Part shown: one piece after another, positions 51,251 to 58,130 of the stretch
Layout: the number at the start of each line of letters is the position of its first letter
Position numbering within the stretch: position 1 is the stretch's first letter
Assembly (NCBI GenBank): GCA_016288755.1
Contig: JAEELE010000028.1
Location: 60,071-124,070 of the forward strand
Direction of reading: 5' to 3'
DNA length: 64,000 bases
Source: Oscillospiraceae bacterium
GTDB taxonomy: Bacteria > Bacillota > Clostridia > Oscillospirales > Ruminococcaceae
The notes under the pieces: generated by a model
Databases searched by the model: none
Seen by the model: only the letters and a program-made list of their open reading frames with translations
Told to the model about the DNA's origin: nothing
Translations under genes and position numbers: made by a program

Positions 51251-51918
51251 GGTTTTTCGCAGCTGCGCAGATATTCCGCGATCACCGGACGCGCCTGCGC
51301 CATCGAGACCGGCAGTCCGTGCCCGCAGCAGAGCCGTGTGACATTGAGCGCGAGCATCCGGCGGAGTGAATCCTGCATTGCCGCGATATCATGCGCGTGC
51401 GGCGTGATATCAGGACGCTTCCACAGCATCGTGAAGGCATCGCCGCAGAGCAGCGTTCTGCCGTGCAGCACCCCGACAGACCCAAGCGTATGCCCGGGCA
51501 GCGGGATGATCTCCGCATCAAACCCCAGCGTGCGCAGCAGCCCGCCGTCACCCTCATTCAGCCAGATATCCGGCTCATAGTGCGGGCTGCGCCAGACTGC
51601 CCCGCCGACGCACTGCACCGCATTCCGCAGACGGTACTGCGGCGCGGTCGGGTGCACGGGCTGTGTGAGAAAATGCTGCCGCAGATCGCGGTCGCGCGCG
51701 CTCAGGATCAGCTTGGCGCCCATTCGCTGCAGCCTTGCCGCGTTCCAGTCGTGATCGGCATGCGCGTGCGTCAGCAGAACCCAGCGCACATCAAACTGCC
51801 TGAGCCATTGCTGCATAGCACGCCATGTCTGCGGCAGCCCCGTGTCGATCAGCAGATCGCCGCGGCTGCCGCGCAGCACATAGCATGTAATATCCGATTT
51901 TGCGAAATACGCGATCAT
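51247..51918 (-). CDS. MBL-fold metallo-hydrolase
   Basis: 223 residues. Metallo-beta-lactamase fold with the zinc motif LLTHAHADHDWNAARL, downstream PLPGHTLGSVGVLHGRTLLCGDAF and CCGHGLP. Glyoxalase-II/YcbL-like, substrate unknown. ATG overlaps the dapB stop (ATGA), so it is the last protein gene of the lysine operon; no obvious link to lysine synthesis. Confidence 0.88.
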   Translation of the reverse strand: MIAYFAKSDITCYVLRGSRGDLLIDTGLPQTWRAMQQWLRQFDVRWVLLTHAHADHDWNAARLQRMGAKLILSARDRDLRQHFLTQPVHPTAPQYRLRNAVQCVGGAVWRSPHYEPDIWLNEGDGGLLRTLGFDAEIIPLPGHTLGSVGVLHGRTLLCGDAFTMLWKRPDITPHAHDIAAMQDSLRRMLALNVTRLCCGHGLPVSMAQARPVIAEYLRSCEKP

Positions 51919-52673
51919 GCTTCGTCGAGCAGGTGGGTCATGTCATAGAGCCCGGGCTCTTTGCCGATGAGGAAGAGCGCCGCATTGACAGAGCCCTCCG
52001 CAAAGACGCGCTTGGAGCTGGCGGTGTGCCGGAGCGAGATGCACTCATCCGGACCGGCAAAGAGCACCTCGTGCTCGCCGACGATCGTGCCGCCGCGGAT
52101 GGAATGCATCCCGATCTCGGCGATCTCGCGCTTTCTGCGGACGCTGTGGCGGTCATAGGTCAGGTGCTTGGGCGGGTCGAACTCGGCACAGAGCGCGTTC
52201 GCGAGCATCAGTGCAGTGCCCGAGGGCGCGTCGACCTTCTGGTTGTGGTGCTTCTCGATGATCTCGATATCGAACTGATTGCCCAGCACCGCCGCAGCCT
52301 TCTTCGAGAGCGCGATCAGCAGCTGAATGCCGATCGACATATTGAACGAGGAGAACAGCGCAGCGCTCTCTGCCGCCTTGCGGATCTGCTGCAGCTGCGC
52401 ATCGGAATAGCCGGTGGTCGCCAGCACGACCGGCGTGCCGGTCGCGAGTGCGTAGTCGAGCAGACCGTTCAGCGTGCTCGGGTGGCTGTAATCTATGATG
52501 ACATCGGGCTTTTCCTGCATCTCCGCAGGGGTCTTGCAGACCGGGACCGGGCAGCCGGTCGCCTCGCCGATGTCAATGCCGCAGCAGACCTCGCAGTCTG
52601 TGCGCTCAGAAATGCTCGTCAGAAGCGTTCTGCCCATTTTGCCGCAGATGCCGCTGATTGCGATTTTTACCAT
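51915..52673 (-). CDS. dapB: 4-hydroxy-tetrahydrodipicolinate reductase
   Basis: 252 residues. NAD(P)H-dependent step of DAP/lysine synthesis. Opening ISGICGKMGRTLL (Rossmann Gly motif), FSSFNMSIGIQLL and the catalytic EIIEKHHNQKVDAPSGTAL are present. Begins 57 bases after dapA across a hairpin. Under the upstream lysine riboswitch. Confidence 0.95.
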   Translation of the reverse strand: MVKIAISGICGKMGRTLLTSISERTDCEVCCGIDIGEATGCPVPVCKTPAEMQEKPDVIIDYSHPSTLNGLLDYALATGTPVVLATTGYSDAQLQQIRKAAESAALFSSFNMSIGIQLLIALSKKAAAVLGNQFDIEIIEKHHNQKVDAPSGTALMLANALCAEFDPPKHLTYDRHSVRRKREIAEIGMHSIRGGTIVGEHEVLFAGPDECISLRHTASSKRVFAEGSVNAALFLIGKEPGLYDMTHLLDEA

Positions 52674-52697
52674 TTTTATACCTCCTTTGTTTTACAG

Positions 52698-52726
52698 GAA
52701 GCCGCCCGACACTGCCGAGCGGCTTC
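52698..52726 (-). other. Hairpin between dapA and dapB
   Basis: GAAGCCGC pairs with GCGGCTTC, with a further CCG/CGG pair inside the loop. No T-run follows on the minus strand, so a processing or stability element is more likely than a terminator. Confidence 0.6.
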
Positions 52727-52730
52727 ATCA

Positions 52731-53621
52731 TTACTTCATAAGACCGTGCTTTCTGAGCTCTGCCTCGAGCACCGCGCGGTTCTTTTCCGCCATTTGATAC
52801 AGCGGCATGCGGCACGGACCGACCTCAAAGCCGATCAGGTTCATTGCCTCCTTGACGGGGATCGGGTTGGTCTCGATAAAGAGCGCATGAATCAGCTTCA
52901 GATACTTCAGCTGGAGCGCTGCGGCTGTCTTGTAATCGCCTGCGAGCGCTGCTGCGGTCATGTCGTGGGTCTCCTGCGGGAGCACATTGGAGAGCACCGA
53001 GATCACGCCCTTTGCGCCGAGCGCCATCATCGGGACGATCTGGTCGTCGTTGCCGCTGTAGACGTCGAGCTTGTCGCCGCATGCCTCGATCAGGTTCGCC
53101 GTGTAGGTGATATTGCCGACCGCGTCCTTCATTGCGGCGATATTGTCGATCTCTGCGAGACGTGCTGCCGTCGCGACCTCGATGGTCATGCCGGTGCGCG
53201 AGGGCACGTTATACAGAATGATCGGGAGCGTCACAGACTCCGCGATTGCGCGGTAGTGCTGATAGAGACCCTCCTGCGTGGTCTTGTTGTAGTAGGGCGT
53301 GACGAGCAGGAGCGCGTCTGCGCCTGCCTCCTCCGCCTCCTTGGAGAGCATGATCGCGGTGTGGGTGGCATTGCTGCCGGTGCCCGCGATGACCGGGACG
53401 CGGTGATTCGTGTGCCTGACCGCGAAGCGGATGACGTCGCTGTGCTCTGCCTCACTGAGTGTCGAGCTCTCACCGGTCGTGCCGGCGATGACCAGCGCAT
53501 CGGTGCCGCGTGCGATCTGGTCGTCGATCAGCTCTGCGAGCTTCTCATAATTCACGGTGCCGTCTGCATGAAACGGCGTGACCAGTGCGACTGCCGCACC
53601 GGTAAAGATCGTATGCTTCAT
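52731..53621 (-). CDS. dapA: 4-hydroxy-tetrahydrodipicolinate synthase
   Basis: 296 residues. Condenses pyruvate and aspartate semialdehyde. TIM-barrel signatures GTTGESSTLSEAEH, LLVTPYYNKTTQEGLYQHY, YNVPSRTGM with the Tyr, and the Schiff-base Lys in AAMKDAVGN. Ribosome site AAAGGAC upstream. Third gene after asd in the riboswitch-controlled operon. Confidence 0.96.
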   Translation of the reverse strand: MKHTIFTGAAVALVTPFHADGTVNYEKLAELIDDQIARGTDALVIAGTTGESSTLSEAEHSDVIRFAVRHTNHRVPVIAGTGSNATHTAIMLSKEAEEAGADALLLVTPYYNKTTQEGLYQHYRAIAESVTLPIILYNVPSRTGMTIEVATAARLAEIDNIAAMKDAVGNITYTANLIEACGDKLDVYSGNDDQIVPMMALGAKGVISVLSNVLPQETHDMTAAALAGDYKTAAALQLKYLKLIHALFIETNPIPVKEAMNLIGFEVGPCRMPLYQMAEKNRAVLEAELRKHGLMK

Positions 53622-53645
53622 AGAAACCGTCCTTTCGATCGGGTG

Positions 53646-54032
53646 TTACTCTTGTAAATATGCGGAAAACTGCGCCTTCAGCCATGCTGTGAGCGCGTCT
53701 GCGTCCGCTTCGGACATGCCGCAGACCTCATCCGAGCGGCTCTCTGCGCTGCACTGTGCGAGCAGCAGGTCGCCGAAGATCGGGCAGCCCGTGTGATAAA
53801 AGCATGTGCCGAGAAAATTCGCCGGGAGCGCCTTGTCGCCGCCGCGCGCGTCGATCAGATAGCACAGCAGCCGACCCGCCGTCCATTCCGGCGGCTGCAC
53901 CGGCAGCACGAGCCGCTCGGTCACATCGGTATCGAGCAGAGCCGCCGCCTGTGCCGCGGAGAGCGCTGTGCCCTCCCCTGCCGCAATGCGCGTCAGCACG
54001 CCCTTTGCGGTGATCCGCAGCAGATAGGTCAT
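53646..54032 (-). CDS. Unknown protein Y in the lysine operon
   Basis: 128 residues. The track start at 54041 is a GTG that is part of the GGAGGTG ribosome site; ATG 54032 is eight bases after GGAGG. The sequence has an Ala/Leu-rich helical N-terminal half, DARGGDKALPANFLG, CFYHTGCPIFGDLLLAQC with three Cys, and an acidic C terminus. No known domain recognised. It lies between protein X and dapA, so it is co-regulated by lysine. Confidence 0.75.
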   Translation of the reverse strand: MTYLLRITAKGVLTRIAAGEGTALSAAQAAALLDTDVTERLVLPVQPPEWTAGRLLCYLIDARGGDKALPANFLGTCFYHTGCPIFGDLLLAQCSAESRSDEVCGMSEADADALTAWLKAQFSAYLQE

Positions 54033-54047
54033 CCGATGCACCTCCGC

Positions 54048-54650
54048 TCACAGGATCCTTGCGAAATTGCGCACGAGTGCGGGCTCGTTGATCTGCTCGC
54101 CGAGCCGCAGCAGCTCCTCGGGCAGCCCGAAGGTAAACACCGGAAGCGCACCGTCGGGGTCGAGCTCGTGCAGTGCCTCGGTGACCTTCTCCGCCGTCGC
54201 ATCGCTGATCGGGATGAAGATGCGCTCGGTGTCATCCTTGCCGCTGACGACATGGGTGACCGTGACAGCGCGCTTCGAGCCGGTCACAGAGAGATAGGCA
54301 GGGTCGGTCGAGAGCAGGAATGCGCGGTACTCCATCGGGACATCCTTTGCGCCGCAGGCGATCAGCAGCTCGCTCAGCGCATTTGCCTCCAGATCGGTCG
54401 CGTCGTCGTGCAGCGCAAGCATGAAGCTGCGCGGCAGAAAGCTCTTGACATATTCGCGCAGAAACTGTCTGAGCGGGCGCGGCTGCTCCTGATACTGCGT
54501 CAGATACGCAGGCACATAGGGATACAGCGGCGGATTCGGCGGCGAGTAGGTCTGAAATCGCACTGCACCGTCGACCGTGCCGTCACTGCGCAGATCGGCA
54601 ACTGCGATCTTGAGGGTATCGTCCATCGGGCAGACAAATACTTGCTTCAT
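54048..54650 (-). CDS. Unknown protein X in the lysine operon
   Basis: 200 residues, no recognised domain, no signal peptide or membrane helix. Starts with MKQVFVCPMDDTLKIAVADLRSDGTV and contains a Pro/Tyr-rich stretch (YSPPNPPLYPYVPAYLTQY). The middle resembles a small alpha/beta fold (MLALHDDATDLEANALSELLIACGAKD). Ends seven bases before protein Y's ribosome site. A role linked to lysine/DAP supply is inference from location only. Confidence 0.78.
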   Translation of the reverse strand: MKQVFVCPMDDTLKIAVADLRSDGTVDGAVRFQTYSPPNPPLYPYVPAYLTQYQEQPRPLRQFLREYVKSFLPRSFMLALHDDATDLEANALSELLIACGAKDVPMEYRAFLLSTDPAYLSVTGSKRAVTVTHVVSGKDDTERIFIPISDATAEKVTEALHELDPDGALPVFTFGLPEELLRLGEQINEPALVRNFARIL

Positions 54651-54679
54651 ACCGGCACCTGCCTCTCATTCGGATTTGA

Positions 54680-55762
54680 TCAGTCGAAATAGCCCTTTGC
54701 CGCGAGCAGCTCTGCCAGCTCGACCGCGCCGCCTGCAGCGCCGCGGAGCGTATTGTGCGAGAGGCATGCGAACTTGTAGTCAAACAGCGTATCCTCGCGC
54801 AGTCTGCCGACGGAGACCGCCATGCCGCCCTCGAGCATCCTGTCGAGCCTTGCCTGCGGGCGGTCCGGCTCCTCGAAATAGTGGATGAACTGCTTCGGCG
54901 CATGCGGCAGACCCAGTGCCTGCGGCTCACCTGCAAATTCCGCCCATGCCGCCTTGATCTCCTCGATCGAAGGCTTATTCTCAAACTTGACGAACACTGC
55001 CGCGGTGTGACCGTCAGAGACCGGCACACGGAAGCACTGCGTCGTGATCAGCGGGCTTGACGCCTTGACGATCTCGCCGTTTTCGATGCGACCCCAGATC
55101 TTCAGCGGCTCCTGCTCGGACTTCTCCTCCTCGCCGCCGATATACGGGATGAGGTTGTCGATCATCTCCGGCCAGCGCTCGAAGGTCTTGCCGGCGCCGG
55201 AGATCGCCTGATAGGTCGTTGCGAGCACCGTCTTGATGCCGTACTTGCGCAGCGGATGCAGTGCGGGCACATAGCTCTGGATCGAGCAGTTGGACTTGAC
55301 GGCGATAAAGCCGCGCCTGGTGCCGAGTCGTGCTCTCTGTGCCGCAATGATCTCGAGATGCTCCGGGTTCAGCTCCGGAATGATCATCGGGACGTCGGGC
55401 GTGAAGCGGTGTGCGGAGTTGTTGGAGACGATCGGGCACTCAGCCTTTGCATACGCCTCCTCGAGCGCACGGAGCGCGTCCTTCTTCATGTCGACGGCGC
55501 AGAAGCAGAAATCGACCTCTGCGGCGATCTTTTCGATATCCGCGCCCGCGTCATAGATCACCATGTCGGCGAATGCCTCGGGCATCGGCTGATCCTTGAA
55601 CGCCCATCTTGCGCCGACTGCTTCCCTGTAGGTCTTGCCCGCGGAACGGGACGATGCTGCGAGCACCGTGACCTTGAACCACGGATGATCTGCCAGCAGC
55701 AGTGCGAAGCGCTGACCGACCATGCCGGTCGCGCCGATGATGCCTACGCGAAATGATTTCAT
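54680..55762 (-). CDS. asd: Aspartate-semialdehyde dehydrogenase
   Basis: 360 residues. Branch-point enzyme making aspartate semialdehyde for Lys/Thr/Met/DAP. NADP-binding GIIGATGMVGQRF, active-site Cys in VKSNCSIQSYVPAL and catalytic region AISGAGKTFERWPEM. It is the longer archaeal/fungal-like class (KSNCS with ~360 residues) rather than the ~330-residue enterobacterial one. ATG 55762 with GGAGGA upstream, preceded by the lysine riboswitch and attenuator; first gene of the operon. Confidence 0.95.
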   Translation of the reverse strand: MKSFRVGIIGATGMVGQRFALLLADHPWFKVTVLAASSRSAGKTYREAVGARWAFKDQPMPEAFADMVIYDAGADIEKIAAEVDFCFCAVDMKKDALRALEEAYAKAECPIVSNNSAHRFTPDVPMIIPELNPEHLEIIAAQRARLGTRRGFIAVKSNCSIQSYVPALHPLRKYGIKTVLATTYQAISGAGKTFERWPEMIDNLIPYIGGEEEKSEQEPLKIWGRIENGEIVKASSPLITTQCFRVPVSDGHTAAVFVKFENKPSIEEIKAAWAEFAGEPQALGLPHAPKQFIHYFEEPDRPQARLDRMLEGGMAVSVGRLREDTLFDYKFACLSHNTLRGAAGGAVELAELLAAKGYFD

Positions 55763-55796
55763 AGTGTATTCCTCCGTTTGATGAAAATATGGGCGT

Positions 55797-55822
55797 AAAA
55801 AAGCCGCCACTTACGTTGGCGG
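55797..55822 (-). terminator. Attenuator terminator downstream of the lysine riboswitch
   Basis: CCGCCAAC-gtaa-GTGGCGGC pairs with one G-U-like/AC mismatch and is followed by TTTTTT, 35 bases upstream of the asd start. Its 5' arm overlaps the 3' strand of the riboswitch P1 helix, the layout of a lysine-responsive attenuator. Confidence 0.85.
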
Positions 55823-56081
55823 ACAATGAGCAGATGAGCGGGTCTCCGCGCGCAATGCGATCGTCACTGCGTATGCGGAAATGACCGGTCAGCACTCCAC
55901 AGATGTGCGCACACACCCGTGACAGTCACGCACCTCTTCGATGCGCGCCCAGCGACCCGATTGCCGGTCGGGATGCTTCGGCGGTCTTGCCTTTTCTGAC
56001 GGAGTCTCACGGGGAAATTTACGCCCCGCATCGGTTCGGCAGCCTTCTCCGGCAGGACTCATCAAGCCCGCGCCTCTGTCC
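55823..56081 (-). ncRNA. Lysine riboswitch (L-box) aptamer in asd leader
   Basis: Leader RNA of ~260 nt on the minus strand. L-box signatures in order: ACAGAGGCGCG at the 5' side of P1/P2, CTTGATGAGTC and TGCCGGAGAAGG, AAAGGCAAGACCGCCGAAGCA, TCGCTGGGC, GTGACTGTCA, and closing strand TGTCCG that pairs with the initial CGGACA (P1). The family senses lysine and terminates transcription when lysine is high. It agrees with the asd-dapA-dapB cargo. Confidence 0.88.
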
Positions 56082-56089
56082 GTGCCTAT

Positions 56090-56118
56090 ATCATAGCACA
56101 TTGCGGCGCATTTGTCAA
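56090..56118 (-). promoter_or_regulatory. Promoter of the lysine operon, TTGACA-17-TATGAT
   Basis: On the minus strand perfect TTGACA, 17-bp spacer ending TGC, TATGAT; the transcript starts at the riboswitch 5' edge. The nearby 56119-56256 has no recognised signal. Confidence 0.9.
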
Positions 56119-56256
56119 GCCCTTTCACAAATGTTTCACATAAAAATACATTTGTCCGCCACGCAAGGACATTCCGGCATTTTTCCGACTTTTTGTCCTT
56201 ATACTGTATGCAGACCGCGCGCGTTCGGTGCCTGCAGAATTACCGCAGCGGCGCCC

Positions 56257-56285
56257 TTGACTTTTATCGGGAAATATGCTATGAT
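56257..56285 (+). promoter_or_regulatory. Promoter of FTR-thioredoxin operon, TTGACT-17-TATGAT
   Basis: TTGACT at 56257, spacer ending ATATGC, TATGAT at 56280. Divergent from the lysine operon promoter. Confidence 0.85.
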
Positions 56286-56338
56286 GTGGATAAGAGGCAG
56301 CTTTTCGGGAATGCTGTCTGAAAAAGGAGGCTGTCGGA

Positions 56339-56536
56339 ATGAAAATCCGGTTCAACGAGGACGCAGAGACCGTCGCGCGCATCCGCGAGGGGCTCAGAAA
56401 AAAGGACGGCTACTGTCCGTGCCGCCTGCAGAGGACAGAGGACAACATTTGTATGTGCAAAGAATTCCGCGAGCAGATCGCAGACCCTGAATTCGAGGGC
56501 TACTGCCACTGCCGGCTCTACTACAAGGAAAAATAA
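56339..56536 (+). CDS. Ferredoxin:thioredoxin reductase catalytic-subunit-like protein (short)
   Basis: 65 residues. Six Cys in three CxC pairs at 26/28, 38/40 and 56/58 (YCPCRLQR, ICMCKEFREQ, GYCHCRLYYK). This is the FTR beta-chain pattern that holds a [4Fe-4S] cluster next to a redox disulfide, but with CPC-X9-CMC-X15-CHC spacing instead of CPC-X16-CPC-X8-CHC of plant/cyanobacterial FTR. It passes electrons from ferredoxin to thioredoxin in the family. Thioredoxin is encoded 13 bases downstream. AAGGAGG upstream. Confidence 0.88.
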   Translation: MKIRFNEDAETVARIREGLRKKDGYCPCRLQRTEDNICMCKEFREQIADPEFEGYCHCRLYYKEK

Positions 56537-56549
56537 GGAGGAGCACACA

Positions 56550-56861
56550 ATGGATATCATCAACATCGAAAGCGCAGCCGATTTTCAGGATCGTGTCATG
56601 GATGCCGGCGAGCGCGTTGTCGTTGATTTCTGGGCTTCGTGGTGCGGTCCGTGCCGCATGATGGCGCCGGTCCTGCACGAGCTCGCCGAGAAATATGACA
56701 TCACCGTCTGCAAGGTCAATGTCGACGAGGTGCCCGAGCCCGCGATGCAGTTCCGCGTGGACTCCATCCCAGCCTTCTTCCTCATCGAAAACGGACAGCC
56801 GAAGGCAAAGGCGGTCGGTGCGATGCCGCTTGAGGCACTCGCGCAGCGTCTCGGGCTGTGA
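56550..56861 (+). CDS. trxA: Thioredoxin
   Basis: 103 residues, standard length. Active-site WCGPC at 31-35 within DFWASWCGPCRMMAPVL, followed by VNVDEVPEPAMQFRVDSIPAFFLIENG with the cis-Pro. Operon with the FTR-like gene suggests ferredoxin rather than NADPH as electron source. GGAGGAG upstream. Terminator follows. Confidence 0.96.
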   Translation: MDIINIESAADFQDRVMDAGERVVVDFWASWCGPCRMMAPVLHELAEKYDITVCKVNVDEVPEPAMQFRVDSIPAFFLIENGQPKAKAVGAMPLEALAQRLGL

Positions 56862-56877
56862 CAGAGATAGTGCAAAC

Positions 56878-56920
56878 AAAGAGCTCCCGCAGGCTTTGCA
56901 GCCTGACGGGAGCTCTTTTT
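56878..56920. terminator. Bidirectional terminator between trxA and ddl
   Basis: AAAGAGCTCCCG pairs with CGGGAGCTCTTTTT (plus an inner stem CAGGCT...AGCCTG), with T-runs on both strands. It serves both convergent operons. Confidence 0.92.
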
Positions 56921-56921
56921 G

Positions 56922-58118
56922 TTATCGCTTTGCGCCCTTTGCGCCTCTGCCCTCGGTGAAGGTCTCGAGCAGGTTCGTGTCGAAGGAGAACACGGTCTCC
57001 TCCTGCTGGCGCTTCCGTTTCAGCGCGAGCGCGATGAGCCTGTCGAGCAGCACCGGATATTCCACGCCGACGGGCTTCCACAGATAGAACGACAGCGACC
57101 CGGGGATCGTGTTGATCTCGTTGAGCCAGAATTCGCCGGTCGACTGATCCATCAGGTAGTCGATGCGCACCACGCCGCTGCACTCCAGTGCCTTGAACGC
57201 TTTGACCGAGGTCTCGCGGATCTTCTCACGGAGCTCGTCGCTGATCTTCGCCGGGACCTCGCGCTGGAGATCCGCCATGCCCTTGCTGCCGCCGCCCGTT
57301 TTGCCGGACTTGCCGCCGCTCATGTATTTGTCCTCGTAGCTGAGAATCTTGTCGGAGTTGACCGGCGATTCGCACTCGGAAGCCTCTGCCTCGTCGCTGT
57401 CGCCGAGCACCGAGCAGTTGATCTCCTTGAGATTCTGCACAGCCGGCTCGATGATCAGACGCGGCGAATAGGTGAATGCCTCGCGGATCGCCTCGCGCAG
57501 CGCGTCGCGGTCGCCCGCCCTCGAGATGCCGACGCTCGAGCCGAGATTGACCGGCTTGACAATGACCGGATAACCGAAATGCGCCTCGGTCTCGTCGAGC
57601 AGGCGGTCCATGTCGAGCTGCTCCCTCGCGGAATATTTCAGGCAGTCGAGCACCGGGATGCCCGCAGCCTTCAGTACCATCTTTGAGAAGTATTTATCCA
57701 TGCACAGTGCCGATGCCATCACATCGCAGCCGCCGTAGGGCAGACCGAGCTGGTTGAGAAAGCCCTCGACCGTGCCGTCCTCGACATTGGTGCCGTGCAC
57801 GACCGGCAGTGCGACGTCGATCACGACCTCATTGCGCTTGCCGAACAGCTTTGCCTCGTCGTCGGCCAGATAGGTCTTTCCGCTGCGGTTGACAAAGGTC
57901 ACACGGCGCGATTCCTTCAACAGCGCCGGGATATTCGTGAACGACTTGATGTCGAACAGCTTTTCGCCGGTGTAGAACTCGCAGCCCTTGGTGATATACA
58001 CCGGATGAATGTCGTATTTTTCCTTGTTGAGCGACTGGATCGCCTGCAGCGCCGAAATGATCGATACCTCATGCTCGACGCTGTTGCCGCCGAACAGCAC
58101 TGCCACACTGATTTTCAT
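56922..58118 (-). CDS. ddl: D-alanine--D-alanine ligase
   Basis: 398 residues. Makes D-Ala-D-Ala for peptidoglycan. ATP-grasp fold with EHEVSIISALQAI, KPVNLGSSVGISRAG and GVVRIDYLMDQSTGEFWLNEINTIPGSLSFYLW. It is longer than a minimal Ddl because of a Gly/Ser/Lys-rich insert near YMSGGKSGKTGGGSKG. Start ATG 58118 with GGAGT; last gene of the abhydrolase-murF-ddl operon. Confidence 0.94.
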   Translation of the reverse strand: MKISVAVLFGGNSVEHEVSIISALQAIQSLNKEKYDIHPVYITKGCEFYTGEKLFDIKSFTNIPALLKESRRVTFVNRSGKTYLADDEAKLFGKRNEVVIDVALPVVHGTNVEDGTVEGFLNQLGLPYGGCDVMASALCMDKYFSKMVLKAAGIPVLDCLKYSAREQLDMDRLLDETEAHFGYPVIVKPVNLGSSVGISRAGDRDALREAIREAFTYSPRLIIEPAVQNLKEINCSVLGDSDEAEASECESPVNSDKILSYEDKYMSGGKSGKTGGGSKGMADLQREVPAKISDELREKIRETSVKAFKALECSGVVRIDYLMDQSTGEFWLNEINTIPGSLSFYLWKPVGVEYPVLLDRLIALALKRKRQQEETVFSFDTNLLETFTEGRGAKGAKR

Positions 58119-58130
58119 TGCAAACACTCC

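Noticed and set aside
51900-53657. 585-residue plus-strand ORF opposite dapB and dapA
   Set aside because: Antisense to two well-conserved enzymes; Leu/Arg/Asp-rich, typical of shadow frames here.
55763-56100. T-box leader ahead of asd
   Set aside because: No T-box TGGNACCGCG-type box; the ordered L-box signatures fit the lysine riboswitch.
55889-56490. ORFs in the asd leader (minus 55889-56128, plus 55903-56490)
   Set aside because: They lie in the riboswitch and promoter region; structure and attenuator explain this sequence better.
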